Source of the DNA: Anaerolineae bacterium | Lineage (GTDB): Bacteria > Chloroflexota > Anaerolineae > Aggregatilineales > Ch27 | Assembly (NCBI GenBank): GCA_013178165.1 | Contig: JABLXG010000016.1 | Location: forward strand, 1-64,000 | Direction: 5' to 3' | DNA: 64,000 nt | Shown here: positions 17,607-26,961 of the stretch, piece after piece | Layout: every line of letters starts with the position of its first letter | Numbering within the stretch: the stretch's first letter is position 1 | Translations under genes and position numbers: made by a program | The notes under the pieces: model-generated | Told to the model about the DNA's origin: nothing | What the model saw: the letters and a program-made list of their open reading frames with translations, nothing else | Databases searched by the model: none

Positions 17607-18374
17607 ATGAGCACACAGTACAAGACATCCACGACTGTGGCCAAAGCCTTTGCCATCCTCGAATTGCTGGCCTCGGACCCCGGCGAGACATTTTCGCTGT
17701 CACAGGTGGCGGCTTCCCTGCAGGTTTCCAAGAGCACCGCCCACCGCTACCTGACGACGCTGGAAGACCTCGATGTGGTCACCAGAGATGAAAATGACAA
17801 CTTTGGGCTGGGTCACAAACTGATCGAGCTTGCCGGGGCCTTGCTCAGTGACTACGACCTTCGTAAGGAAAGCTTGCCCTTCCTGACCAGTCTCTCGGCC
17901 CAGACCCAGGAAACCGCCCACCTGGCTGTGCCATCCGCCAATGACGTTGTCTACATTGCCAAAGTGGACAGCCCTCATTCCCTGCGGCTGGCTTCCCGGA
18001 TCGGCGCTCGCAGCCCAATGCACTGCACGGCGCTGGGCAAAGCCGTGCTGGCGTATCTTCCCCCGGATCAGCTGGCGAAAAGCATTCAGCAAGGGCTGCC
18101 TAAACGGACACGTCACACGTTGACTTCACCTGAGGCGCTGTGCGCCGAGCTTGAGCGGGTGCGGCAACAGGGCTACGCCATCGATGACCAGGAGAACGAG
18201 ATCGGTGTGCGCTGTATTGGCGCTCCGATCTTTGACTATACCGGCCAGGTTATTGGTGCCATCAGTGTGTCCGGCCCGGTCAGCCGGATCACGGTGGAAA
18301 AGAGCCTGGAGTTCGCCCTGCTGGTGAGACAGGCAGCGCAGGCAATCTCCAGACGTATGGGATACCAGCCATAG
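17607..18374 (+). CDS. IclR-family transcriptional regulator
   Basis: A 255-residue regulator. ATG 17607 is preferred over the in-frame ATG 17598 because GGATGG sits just upstream. The N-terminal winged helix-turn-helix (about residues 5-65, including LSQVAASLQVSKSTAHRYL) is followed by the IclR effector-binding domain, with the typical RIGARSPMHCTALGKAVLAY segment. It heads a plus-strand operon with an aldehyde dehydrogenase and a CUT2 transporter and is therefore probably their regulator. The effector is unknown. Confidence 0.92.
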   Translation: MSTQYKTSTTVAKAFAILELLASDPGETFSLSQVAASLQVSKSTAHRYLTTLEDLDVVTRDENDNFGLGHKLIELAGALLSDYDLRKESLPFLTSLSAQTQETAHLAVPSANDVVYIAKVDSPHSLRLASRIGARSPMHCTALGKAVLAYLPPDQLAKSIQQGLPKRTRHTLTSPEALCAELERVRQQGYAIDDQENEIGVRCIGAPIFDYTGQVIGAISVSGPVSRITVEKSLEFALLVRQAAQAISRRMGYQP

Positions 18375-18432
18375 TTGCGCTGTCCTGACCTTTGTGGTTC
18401 GTGAGCCAGAACATCCAGATGGAGGAAGCGGT

Positions 18433-19884
18433 ATGAAGATGCTGATCGACAGCCAATGGGTCGAAGCCTCTGATGGTCGCTGGAAGGATGTGATCAACCC
18501 GGCCACCGGTGAGGTTATTGACCGGGTTCCCCTCGCGACGCTGGAGGACGCTGCGCGGGCGCTGGAAGCTGCCCAGCGCGGCAAGGAAGCGATGCGCCGG
18601 TGTCCTGCGCATGTGCGATCGGCGATTCTGGACCGCATCGCCGATGCGCTGACAGCCAACCTGGAGTCGCTCAGCCGGTTGCTGGCAGCGGAAAACGGCA
18701 AGCCCATCCGGCAGACGCGGGAAGAAATCGGCGCAACAATCCGGATCTTCCGGGGATTTGCTGAAGAAGCGAAACGCATCATGGGGCGTGTTGTGCCCAT
18801 GGATGCTGTCCCAGGGCAGGAGCGCCATCTCGCCATGACGATCCGGCAGCCGTTGGGGGTGGTGGCGGCGATTGTGCCCTTTAACTATCCGGTTGAGCTT
18901 TATGCGCACAAGGCGGCCCCGGCGCTGGCAGCAGGGAACGCGGTAATCACCAAGCCGCCCAGCGATTGCCCGTTGACGTTGTTGAAGATCGCCGAATTGA
19001 TGGAAGAAGCGGGGCTACCCAGGGCAGCTCACCAGGTCCTCACCGGGCCGGGGCAGCTTATCGGTGATTTTCTGGCGCGCAGCCCTGGCATCCAGATGGT
19101 CACAGTGACCGGTAGCACGCAGGTCGGTATCAGGATCGCGGAACTGGCTGCCAAGCATCTCAAGAGGGTGCATATGGAGCTTGGGGGGAACGATGCAACC
19201 ATCATCCTTGAGGATGCCGACCTGGAAAAAGCGGCAGAGGCGGTCATCCTGGGACGCCTGGCACGCGGCAACGGGCAGATTTGCTGCGCGGTCAAACGCA
19301 TCTTCGTTCACGCTTCGGTTTATGAGCGCGTCGCCGAGCTGCTGACGGCCAAAGCCAAGGCCCTCAAGGTTGGCGACCAGTTGCAGGAAGATACCGACGT
19401 GGGGCCGCTGATCAACGAAGCGGCAGCCATCCAGGTTGAAGCCGTGATTCGCGGCGCCGTTAAGGCTGGCGCTGTGGTGAGGGCAGGGGGGACCCGCCAG
19501 GGAGCTTTCATCACCCCGACAGTGCTCACCAATGTTCCCCCCAGTGTCGAGTTGTTCCGGGAAGAGACCTTCGGCCCGGTTGCTCCGCTGGTCGCCTTTG
19601 ATACGGTGGATCAGGCGGTGGCCATGGCCAACGATAGCCCCTATGGGTTGCAGGCGGCGGTGTTTACCCGCGATATCTCCCGCGCCTTTGATATCGCCTA
19701 CCGGTTGGAAGCAGGGGGAGTCATCGTCAACTGGTCATCCGCCCTGCGCGTGGAGAGCCTGCCCTTCGGTGGCATCAAGATGAGCGGCCATGGTCGTGAA
19801 GGGCTGCATGACACCCTTGACGAAATGACAGAGCAGAAGGTGATTCTGGTGCACAACGCGCTGACCGTGTTCGACCAGCAGTGA
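18433..19884 (+). CDS. NAD(P)-dependent aldehyde dehydrogenase
   Basis: Oxidises an aldehyde to a carboxylate. The start ATG 18433 is chosen for its GGAGGAAG ribosome site; the product has 483 residues, normal for the family. Key residues are present: Asn151 in the PFNYP motif, Glu249 in MELGG and the nucleophile Cys284 in GQICC. It lies between the IclR gene and the CUT2 ATPase gene, so the aldehyde is probably formed in catabolism of the imported compound (lactaldehyde, glycolaldehyde or a semialdehyde are options). Substrate specificity cannot be read from the sequence. Confidence 0.9.
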   Translation: MKMLIDSQWVEASDGRWKDVINPATGEVIDRVPLATLEDAARALEAAQRGKEAMRRCPAHVRSAILDRIADALTANLESLSRLLAAENGKPIRQTREEIGATIRIFRGFAEEAKRIMGRVVPMDAVPGQERHLAMTIRQPLGVVAAIVPFNYPVELYAHKAAPALAAGNAVITKPPSDCPLTLLKIAELMEEAGLPRAAHQVLTGPGQLIGDFLARSPGIQMVTVTGSTQVGIRIAELAAKHLKRVHMELGGNDATIILEDADLEKAAEAVILGRLARGNGQICCAVKRIFVHASVYERVAELLTAKAKALKVGDQLQEDTDVGPLINEAAAIQVEAVIRGAVKAGAVVRAGGTRQGAFITPTVLTNVPPSVELFREETFGPVAPLVAFDTVDQAVAMANDSPYGLQAAVFTRDISRAFDIAYRLEAGGVIVNWSSALRVESLPFGGIKMSGHGREGLHDTLDEMTEQKVILVHNALTVFDQQ

Positions 19885-19892
19885 GGCGCAGG

Positions 19893-21434
19893 ATGACAGA
19901 CTCTCCTTTCCTCCAGATGAGGGGGATCAGCAAGAGCTTTGATGGCACCCAGGCGCTGCGCAAGGTCGACTTTTCAGCTTCCAGGGGAGAAGTCCACGCC
20001 ATCGTCGGCGAGAACGGGGCGGGCAAGACCACGCTCATGAGAATCCTTGCCGGTGCTCTGCGCCCGGATGCTGGCGAGATTCGGCTGGCAGGCAAGGTGG
20101 TGGAATTGAACACGCCCCATGACGCCTTCCGGCTGGGCATCCGTACTGTGTACCAGGAATTCAGCCTTATCCCCCACCTGACCATCACCGAGAACATCCT
20201 GCTCGGCCAGATGCCGGTGAGCAAGTTGAGATGGTGGGTGGACTGGGCTGAAGCTCATCGCCGGGCGGAGGAAATCCTGCGGGAAATCGGCTTCACCGGC
20301 ATTGATGTGCGGATGCCGGTGTCCCGGTTGAGCGTGTCGCGCCAGCAGATGGTCGAGATCGCCAAGGCGGTAGCCGAACGGCCATCCATCCTGATCCTCG
20401 ATGAGCCGTCCGCTGTGCTTTCCCAGGAGGAACTGAAGCTTCTTTTCACCCTCATTCATAAGCTCAAGGAGGAGTCCGCGCTCATCATCTACATTTCCCA
20501 CCGTCTGGATGAGGTCTTTCAGGTTGCCGACCGGATCACTGTGCTCAGGGATGGCGAGGTGATGGGTACGGTGGTCGCCCGCGAGACGGACGAAGCGCAA
20601 CTGATCCGTATGATGGTCGGTCGGACGCTGGAGGAGTTCTACCCGACTCGCCGGGCCACACCCCAGCGCGAGATTCTGGCGGTCAGGCGTCTCAGTCGCG
20701 AGGGCGAGTTCAAGGATGTCTCTTTTTCGCTTGCCAGCGGTGAGATCCTGGGGTTGTTCGGGCTGGTGGGCAGCGGGCGCACGCAGCTGGCGAGGACCCT
20801 CTTTGGCGCCGATCCGCTGACATCCGGGGAGATCTACCTGGATGGCGCACCGTTCCGCCCGCGTTCGCCGGGGGATGCGGTGGCGGCGGGGATTGCGCTG
20901 GTGACTGAGGACCGCAAGCGCGATGGGCTGGTGATGAGCTGCTCGATTCTCGACAATACCAGTCTGCCCACCATGCAGCGGATGAGCCACGGAATCTTTC
21001 TGGATCGGCAGAAGCAGCATGGTCTGGTGCAGGCAAAGGTAGAGGAACTGAATATCCGTCCCCCGGTCGTTGATCGGCTGGTACGGACGCTCAGTGGCGG
21101 TAATCAACAGAAGGTCGTCCTGGCCAAATGGTTGCTTTCCGAAGCCAGGGTGCTGATCCTGGATGAGCCGACGCGCGGGGTAGATGTTGCCACCAAGGTT
21201 GAGATCTATCGCATCATTGGTGACCTGGCCGACCGGGGCGTTGGCATCCTGCTGATTTCCTCCGAATTGCCGGAGATTCTGGGGATGTGCGATCGAGCGC
21301 TGGTCATGAGGGAAGGCCGACTCGTTGGGGAGTTCGCTAGATCGGAGGCCAGTGAAGAGGGCTTGCTGGCAAGCGCCGCCGGGGTGATGCCAGCCATGCT
21401 GCAGACAGGAGGATACACCAGTGCCAACCGGTAA
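19893..21434 (+). CDS. CUT2 sugar ABC transporter ATPase (RbsA/MglA type)
   Basis: The energising subunit of the ribose-type importer. The protein carries two ATPase halves in 513 residues from ATG 19893, next to a GCAGG ribosome site; a GTG at 19881 would overlap the previous stop. The first half has a full Walker A (GENGAGKTT) and Walker B (LILDEPSAVL). The second half has the degenerate Walker A typical of this family (GLVGSGRTQ) but keeps the signature LSGGNQQKVVLAKWL and LDEPTRGVDV. The permease start overlaps its last codons. Confidence 0.93.
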   Translation: MTDSPFLQMRGISKSFDGTQALRKVDFSASRGEVHAIVGENGAGKTTLMRILAGALRPDAGEIRLAGKVVELNTPHDAFRLGIRTVYQEFSLIPHLTITENILLGQMPVSKLRWWVDWAEAHRRAEEILREIGFTGIDVRMPVSRLSVSRQQMVEIAKAVAERPSILILDEPSAVLSQEELKLLFTLIHKLKEESALIIYISHRLDEVFQVADRITVLRDGEVMGTVVARETDEAQLIRMMVGRTLEEFYPTRRATPQREILAVRRLSREGEFKDVSFSLASGEILGLFGLVGSGRTQLARTLFGADPLTSGEIYLDGAPFRPRSPGDAVAAGIALVTEDRKRDGLVMSCSILDNTSLPTMQRMSHGIFLDRQKQHGLVQAKVEELNIRPPVVDRLVRTLSGGNQQKVVLAKWLLSEARVLILDEPTRGVDVATKVEIYRIIGDLADRGVGILLISSELPEILGMCDRALVMREGRLVGEFARSEASEEGLLASAAGVMPAMLQTGGYTSANR

Positions 21435-22416
21435 GCCTGTTCAGCCGTTGCAGAATGCGGGCAGCGTACCTGTGCTGGTGAGGAAGTGGCTCGCTGGATG
21501 GGCGCATCGTCGCTGGGTTGACTATGCTTTCGTGGTGGGGCTTGTCATCCTGGCCATTGTGGTCGCCAGCGCCACGGATGTTTTCTTCACCCAACGGAAC
21601 ATCAGCAATCTGTTCCGGCAGATCGTTACAAATGGGCTGGTCAGCCTGGGGATGCTGGTGGTCATTCTGACTGGCGGTATCGATCTGTCGGTTGGCCCGA
21701 TCGTCGCCCTGACCGGCATCCTGGCCGCTGGCCTGACAGACCGAATCGGATTGGCGCCGGCGTTGCTGGTGGCGTTGCTGGTCGGTCTGGTGGCGGGGGC
21801 TTTGAACGGCTTCCTGATTGCCCGTTTCAAGTTGCCGCCGTTCATTGTCACCCTGGCAACCCTGAGCGCCTTCCGCGGCCTGATCTATGTTTACTCGGAG
21901 ACTCCCCAGACGCCTCAGAACCCCGCCTTTCGCAGCCTGCTGGGTGGCGGCTTTGTTGGCCCCATCCCGGTGGCGGTCATCGTCATGTTGATCTGCTACC
22001 CCCTGGTCTGGATATTCCTGAACCGGACGACGGTGGGACGGGCGATCGTGGCACTTGGTGGTAACGAGGAAGCAGTCAGGCTGGCGGGCATCAACGTCCG
22101 GCGTCATATCGTGCTGGCGTACATTATTTCCGGGTTCTTCTCGGCCATCGCGGGCATTCTGCTGGCTTCCCGCCTGGGGATTGCCCAGCCTAATGTCGGG
22201 AGCGGCTATGAACTGGACGCCATCGCGGCTGTTGTGATTGGCGGGGGTGTTCTGGGCGGCGGCGGTGGCGGGGTAGTCGGCACTTTTGGCGGCGTCCTGG
22301 TGCTGGGGGTGATTGATAACCTGCTGAACCTGTTCAATGTACAGTCCTACTACCAGCAAATTCTTAAGGGGCTGATCATCGTTTTTGCGGTGTTGGCCCG
22401 TCGAAGAGAACAGTAG
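21421..22416 (+). CDS. CUT2 sugar ABC transporter permease (RbsC type)
   Basis: The membrane subunit of the CUT2 importer, 331 residues with 8-10 hydrophobic segments. It starts at GTG 21421, 14 bases inside the ATPase gene, with GGAGG at 21409-21413, so translation is probably coupled. The family hallmarks ILTGGIDLSVGPIVAL and the glycine-rich IGGGVLGGGGGGVVGTFGG stretch are visible. Confidence 0.92.
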   Translation: MPTGKPVQPLQNAGSVPVLVRKWLAGWAHRRWVDYAFVVGLVILAIVVASATDVFFTQRNISNLFRQIVTNGLVSLGMLVVILTGGIDLSVGPIVALTGILAAGLTDRIGLAPALLVALLVGLVAGALNGFLIARFKLPPFIVTLATLSAFRGLIYVYSETPQTPQNPAFRSLLGGGFVGPIPVAVIVMLICYPLVWIFLNRTTVGRAIVALGGNEEAVRLAGINVRRHIVLAYIISGFFSAIAGILLASRLGIAQPNVGSGYELDAIAAVVIGGGVLGGGGGGVVGTFGGVLVLGVIDNLLNLFNVQSYYQQILKGLIIVFAVLARRREQ

Positions 22417-22540
22417 ACCATCGCTGGCAATAACCACGCCTGTGTGGCGCGGGAAAGGAGGGGGGCTATTGCAGTAAGGGTGTCCTGAGAAAAATGTACC
22501 GTCAGCTCTGTAGAGTCTCAGTTAAGGAGGAGGATACGCA

Positions 22541-23494
22541 ATGAACAAGACCCGCATCTTGGGACTCTTGTTGGTGGTCGCCCTGGTTGTCCTGGGTGGT
22601 CAGGCCGTGGCCCAGGAACCTGTTACCATCAGGATCGGGATGGTCAACTTCTCGCTGTGCTGCCCGTACTTCATCGGGATGTCCAAGGCCGTTGAAGAGG
22701 AAGCAGCGTACTACGACAACATCCAGCTGCTCATTACCGACGCCAATGGTGACGCTGAGAAGCTGACATCCGATGTTGAAGACCTGCTGGCGCAGGATGT
22801 TGACGGGTTGATTGTCAGCGGCGCCTGGCTGGAGGCAGCCCCGGCTGCTCTGGATGCCATCCAGCAGGCGGGTGTTCCGGTCGTCCTGGTTGACCGCAAG
22901 CTGAAGGGCGGCGACTATACCAGCTGGGTCGGCCCGGATAACTACCTCATTGGCGTGCAGGATGGCCAGTATATCGCCGACAGGCTCGGTGGTGAGGGCC
23001 TGCTGGTTGTCCTGCGCGGCGGCCCCGCGGACAACTCGATCGGTCTGGACCGGACCAACGGTATGCTCTCTGTAGTTGAAAAGACTAACATCCGCGTGGA
23101 GATGGCCCCGGACTTCGGCGGTTGGAGTTCCGATGGTGGCTTCACGCTGATGGAGGATATGCTGGCCCGCTTTGACAAGATCGATGCTGTCTTCTGTGAA
23201 AACGACTCGATGTGCCTGGGCGCGATGCGTGCCATCGCTGATGCAGGCCGCAGTGAAGAGATGTTCCTGTGCGGCGTCGATGGTGAGAAGGCTGCGCTGG
23301 AAGCCATCATGGCTGAAGGCTCCAACTACGCTTGCACTGGCCGCAACAACTCGGATCAGATCGGTCGCGCGGCGTTCCACCGGCTGATGGCCATCCTGGC
23401 CGGGGCCAACCCGCCGCATGACACCGTGCTGCCTTCGCCGTTGATCACGATTGACAACGTGATGCGGCACTACGATCCGGATAGTGTCTTCTAG
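22541..23494 (+). CDS. CUT2 substrate-binding protein (RbsB/periplasmic-binding type)
   Basis: A 317-residue extracellular binding protein. It has a Sec signal peptide of about 23 residues (hydrophobic core LGLLLVVALVVLGG, ending AVAQ) and a strong ribosome site (AAGGAGGAGG). The mature protein starts with IRIGMVNFSLCCPYFIG, the first strand and sugar-stacking loop of the type I binding fold. It is the last gene of the operon, 124 bases after the permease. The paired cysteines in the first loop are uncommon at that position. The ligand is unknown. Confidence 0.9.
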   Translation: MNKTRILGLLLVVALVVLGGQAVAQEPVTIRIGMVNFSLCCPYFIGMSKAVEEEAAYYDNIQLLITDANGDAEKLTSDVEDLLAQDVDGLIVSGAWLEAAPAALDAIQQAGVPVVLVDRKLKGGDYTSWVGPDNYLIGVQDGQYIADRLGGEGLLVVLRGGPADNSIGLDRTNGMLSVVEKTNIRVEMAPDFGGWSSDGGFTLMEDMLARFDKIDAVFCENDSMCLGAMRAIADAGRSEEMFLCGVDGEKAALEAIMAEGSNYACTGRNNSDQIGRAAFHRLMAILAGANPPHDTVLPSPLITIDNVMRHYDPDSVF

Positions 23495-23566
23495 GCAGAG
23501 GTTCGCTGTTTGAGCAGCAGGCGCCGGGAGCAAAGCCCTGCGCATAGCCCGGCCAGAAGATCGATC

Positions 23567-23605
23567 AGCCCCCGCAGTGTTGGCACGTTGGCCCCTGCGG
23601 GGGCT
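23567..23605. terminator. Hairpin between convergent operons
   Basis: A perfect 11-bp GC-rich stem (23567-23577 with 23595-23605) with a 17-base loop lies between the CUT2 operon (plus) and the following CUT1 operon (minus). It can serve both directions. No strong T-run follows. Confidence 0.6.
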
Positions 23606-23691
23606 TCATGTTGCAGTGACGTTCAGCGGGAAGATGCAGTCCGTGCCGGTTGCGCCGGGTGGCGTGTACCGGTTCAGGCGTAGAGTCCGGA

Positions 23692-24579
23692 CTACGCCTT
23701 TACCGATCCGCCGGTGAGACCCTGAATATAGTAACGCTGGAGCATCAGGAACATCAGGATGCTGGGCAGGATCGAGATGGTCACGCCGGCCTGCAATGCG
23801 CCCCAGTCCACCGCCCCGTACAGCCCGGTATTGACGCTGTTGAGCAGGATGGGGAAGGTGAACATCGATTGCTGGTTCATGAAAATCAGCGCGGCTAGAA
23901 ATTCGTTCCACGCATTCAGGAAGGCGTAAATCCCTGCTGTGATGATGCCGGGCAGCACAATCGGCAGCATGACGCGGTAGAGCAGGCTGACCGAGGAGCA
24001 GCCGTCCAGGAGGGCGGCTTCCTCCAGTTCCCGCGGGACAGTGTCAAACGAATTGCGCATCACAAACACGCCAAACGGCAACTGGAACGTGATATAGACC
24101 AGCGCCAGGCCGGGCAGCGTGTTCTGCAGTTTAAGGCGAGTCAGGATCAGGAACAGCGGCGTGAGGATAGACTGGAACGGGATCATCAGCGTGGCCAGGA
24201 TCATCAGGAACAGCACACCCTTGGCCGGGAATGAAAAGCGGGAGAAACCGTAACCGGCCAGTGTGCTGAGGATGATCGTCCCGACAACAGTCATCACCGA
24301 GACGCTGATGCTATTGAACAGGTAGCGTCCGGCGCCGGCCCCGAATTCGTTTAGCTTGAGGTAGTTATCCCAGGTGATGCGCGAGGGCAGGCCGGTCGGC
24401 GGGATGGCCGCCGCTTCCGCGGGGGGCTTGACGGACGTGATCACCGACCAGGAGATCGGAAACAGGAAGATCACCGCCAGGCTGATGAACACCAGGTATA
24501 GCAACAGCCTGGAAACCAGCCGCCGCCATGATATGGATCGACCCATGAAGAGAGAATGTGCAGTCATAGGCAGGGCCAT
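23692..24579 (-). CDS. CUT1 sugar ABC transporter permease, MalG type
   Basis: A 295-residue inner-membrane subunit with six hydrophobic segments, the first LLLYLVFISLAVIFLFPISW. The EAA loop reads EEAALLDGCSSVSLLYRVML. It starts 1 base before the MalF-type stop and is the last gene of the second CUT1 operon. Internal ATGs a few codons in are possible starts. Confidence 0.9.
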   Translation of the reverse strand: MALPMTAHSLFMGRSISWRRLVSRLLLYLVFISLAVIFLFPISWSVITSVKPPAEAAAIPPTGLPSRITWDNYLKLNEFGAGAGRYLFNSISVSVMTVVGTIILSTLAGYGFSRFSFPAKGVLFLMILATLMIPFQSILTPLFLILTRLKLQNTLPGLALVYITFQLPFGVFVMRNSFDTVPRELEEAALLDGCSSVSLLYRVMLPIVLPGIITAGIYAFLNAWNEFLAALIFMNQQSMFTFPILLNSVNTGLYGAVDWGALQAGVTISILPSILMFLMLQRYYIQGLTGGSVKA

Positions 24580-24580
24580 C

Positions 24581-25525
24581 TCAATAACTGATCTCGCGGT
24601 GCAACAGGCGCAACTGCAACATGCTCAGGATCACCAGGAAACCCATCAGGACAAGCGACAACGCCGCGCCGTAGCCCATCTTGAAGTAGGTGAACGAGTT
24701 GTTGAAGATCCAGTAGACGACGGTGATCGTCTGGTTGCGCGGGCCGCCGCGGGTCATGATGTAGAACTGGTCAAAGGCCAGGAACGATCCGATGACCGAA
24801 AGCACCAGGGCCAGGGCGATGGTCGGGCGTAGTAGCGGCAGGGTGATATGGCGCAGCCGCCCCAGGTAGCTGGCACCATCCACCATAGCGGCCTGGTAGA
24901 TCTCCTGAGGGATGGCCTGCATGCCGGTTAGCAGGAGCACCATGGTAAAGCCAACCGTCTTCCAGACTACTGACACGATGATGGCAAATAGAGCCGTGTC
25001 AAACGATCCCAGCCAGACCAGCGATCCCTGAAGCAGGTTGACCTGCCGCAGAATGGTATTGAAAGGACCAACACGGTCGTTGAGCAGCCAGACCCACAGC
25101 AGGCTGGATGCGCCAAGGCCGATCACCACAGGGATGAAGTACGCCGTCCGGAACAGGCCAACCCCACGCAGGGGGAGGTTGACCAGCAGGGCCAGCACAA
25201 ACGCCAGGATGAAAATCGGCGGGGTCACCAGCAGGGTGTAGCGGATGGTGAACCCCAGGCTTGTCCAGAACTGACGGTCGGCGGCGAGGGTGTCGTAGTT
25301 GCCCGAACCAATGAAGCTTGGCGTGCCGATCAGCGGCCAGTCGTGAAGCGACATCCAGATGGTCATCAGCAGGGGGATGATGAAGAAGAGCAGGGTGAAG
25401 GTGACCGCTGGCAGCACAAAGAACAGGCCGGCCAATTGCCGGCGAGAAGGCAGGTGCCTTGCCCGGTTACGTCCCTTGACAGCGGTTTCTGCGGGTCTGT
25501 TCCTGATGGTCTCCATTTCGCTCAT
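24581..25525 (-). CDS. CUT1 sugar ABC transporter permease, MalF type
   Basis: A 314-residue partner permease. ATG 25525 is chosen; the longer frame to 25588 would start at a TTG inside an intercistronic hairpin. A basic cytoplasmic tail is followed by six membrane segments, the first LAGLFFVLPAVTFTLLFFII. The EAA loop reads YQAAMVDGASYLGRLRHITL. It lies between the binding-protein gene and the MalG-type gene. Confidence 0.9.
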   Translation of the reverse strand: MSEMETIRNRPAETAVKGRNRARHLPSRRQLAGLFFVLPAVTFTLLFFIIPLLMTIWMSLHDWPLIGTPSFIGSGNYDTLAADRQFWTSLGFTIRYTLLVTPPIFILAFVLALLVNLPLRGVGLFRTAYFIPVVIGLGASSLLWVWLLNDRVGPFNTILRQVNLLQGSLVWLGSFDTALFAIIVSVVWKTVGFTMVLLLTGMQAIPQEIYQAAMVDGASYLGRLRHITLPLLRPTIALALVLSVIGSFLAFDQFYIMTRGGPRNQTITVVYWIFNNSFTYFKMGYGAALSLVLMGFLVILSMLQLRLLHREISY

Positions 25526-25557
25526 CTCTACTGCATTGCCGGGCCGGAATGTGGCCA

Positions 25558-25598
25558 GCAACTGGGTTTGACCCCCAAAGGCGGCCAAACCCAGTTGC
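25558..25598 (-). other. Intercistronic hairpin between binding protein and permease
   Basis: A perfect 13-bp inverted repeat (25558-25570 with 25586-25598) with a 15-base loop lies between the binding-protein stop and the MalF-type start. No T-run follows. It occupies the same position as the hairpins in the three other CUT1 operons and is a candidate for 3'-end protection or partial attenuation. Confidence 0.6.
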
Positions 25599-25627
25599 GT
25601 TCTTAAAGGTCGAGCAGCGGGGCCGGG

Positions 25628-26899
25628 CTAATCCTGGACCTGAGCCATGATCTCCGTGAACTGCTGCTGAGCATACGCAATGGCCTCGTCGATCTGGCCG
25701 TCAAAGACTGCCTGCTGGATCATCGCCAGCCAGGGGCCATTGGAGTCGTTAAAGAGCTGGTTGTAGACCAGGCTGTAGGGCGTCCGGCCAAGCGCCATCG
25801 CCTGGGCGTTGGTGGTCAGGCGCGGGTCCTCTTCAAAGTACTTGTTCTCCGCCAGGTCGGTGCGAACCGGCAGGGAAGCCGTCCGGGCGAACATCTCAAG
25901 CTGAACTTCGTCTGAGAGCACCCACTCGATAAACTCGAATGCTTCCTCAGGATACTTCGAACCGGCAGGAATGCCAATCGAGTCGCCACCGGCGAAGGAG
26001 GAGACGCCCCCTTCCTTGCCGGGCAGGAAGGTGATGCCAAAGTCGATCTCTGGATGTTCGTTCTTCAGGGTGCTGATCGAGAACGCGCCAGAACCCATCA
26101 TCCCGATCTTGCCGGAGAAGAACGCGCTCAGGAATTCTGCGCCGGCGTCAACCAGGGCGGTCTCTGGCATCAGCCCCTCAGTCCACATCTGATGGTAGAA
26201 CTCCAGCGCTGCCTTGACCATCGGATCGGTCAGTGTCGCTTCGGTGGCGTCTTCATTGAGGACATCACCACCGCTGGCCCAGATCAGGGGCAGGAAGGTG
26301 AAGGCGTTGCAGCCTGCGCAGGCGCCGGAGAAGTAGAAACCATCGATATCCTCACCCAGGGCGGAGATGGCTACTGCAGCGTCGTAGATCTCCTGCCAGT
26401 TAGTCGGTGGCTGCTCAGGGTCCAGGCCGGCTTGCCGGAACAGGTCCTTGTTGTACAGCAGCACCGAGGCTTCCGCGTTGAACGGCAGGGCGTACAGGCC
26501 GTCTTCATAGGTAGCCAGACGGATATGCGAAGGGCTGAGGGTATCAAAGAACGGCAGCCCGGCAGCAAGCTCGCTGATCTCGGTTAACTGCCCGGCAGCG
26601 GCGAACTGTGGCACGTAGATCAGGTCGATGGCCAGCAGATCCGGCGGCTCGCCAGCCGCGATGGCAGTCCCCAGCTTGGTGATGTATTCCGCAGCCGGGA
26701 TCAGGGTGACTTCGATCTGGTTGTCGTGGGAGGCGTTCCAGGCGTCAGCCAGGGACTGCACGAGTGCTGCGGCTGAGTCACGCGACCAGAAGGCGATGGT
26801 CACCGGCTCCTGGGCTGAGGACGGCAGGGACAACGCAAGGGTGGCCAGGAGGATCGCCAGCACGGCGACGACTCTGGCATGGCGGGACAGGCGTTTCAT
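25628..26899 (-). CDS. Extracellular sugar-binding protein, CUT1 family
   Basis: A 423-residue solute-binding protein with a Sec signal peptide of about 29 residues (core VVAVLAILLATLALSLP, then SSAQ). The mature N-terminus EPVTIAFWSRDSA is the usual first strand of the family. A CAGCNAF segment adds a vicinal pair of cysteines, about residue 205. Its operon encodes a putative glycoside hydrolase and a LacI regulator, which suggests an oligosaccharide ligand. Confidence 0.9.
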   Translation of the reverse strand: MKRLSRHARVVAVLAILLATLALSLPSSAQEPVTIAFWSRDSAAALVQSLADAWNASHDNQIEVTLIPAAEYITKLGTAIAAGEPPDLLAIDLIYVPQFAAAGQLTEISELAAGLPFFDTLSPSHIRLATYEDGLYALPFNAEASVLLYNKDLFRQAGLDPEQPPTNWQEIYDAAVAISALGEDIDGFYFSGACAGCNAFTFLPLIWASGGDVLNEDATEATLTDPMVKAALEFYHQMWTEGLMPETALVDAGAEFLSAFFSGKIGMMGSGAFSISTLKNEHPEIDFGITFLPGKEGGVSSFAGGDSIGIPAGSKYPEEAFEFIEWVLSDEVQLEMFARTASLPVRTDLAENKYFEEDPRLTTNAQAMALGRTPYSLVYNQLFNDSNGPWLAMIQQAVFDGQIDEAIAYAQQQFTEIMAQVQD

Positions 26900-26961
26900 T
26901 TTCCACTCTCCTTATCACTCAACTAACGTTCTTTTCGCGATGGTCGGGCTGGCCGGGGCCA

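Noticed and set aside
19974-21107. Minus-strand open frame of 377 codons
   Set aside because: It is antisense to the CUT2 ATPase gene with complete Walker and signature motifs.
22502-23545. Minus-strand open frame of 347 codons
   Set aside because: It is antisense to the CUT2 binding protein, which has a signal peptide and a strong ribosome site.
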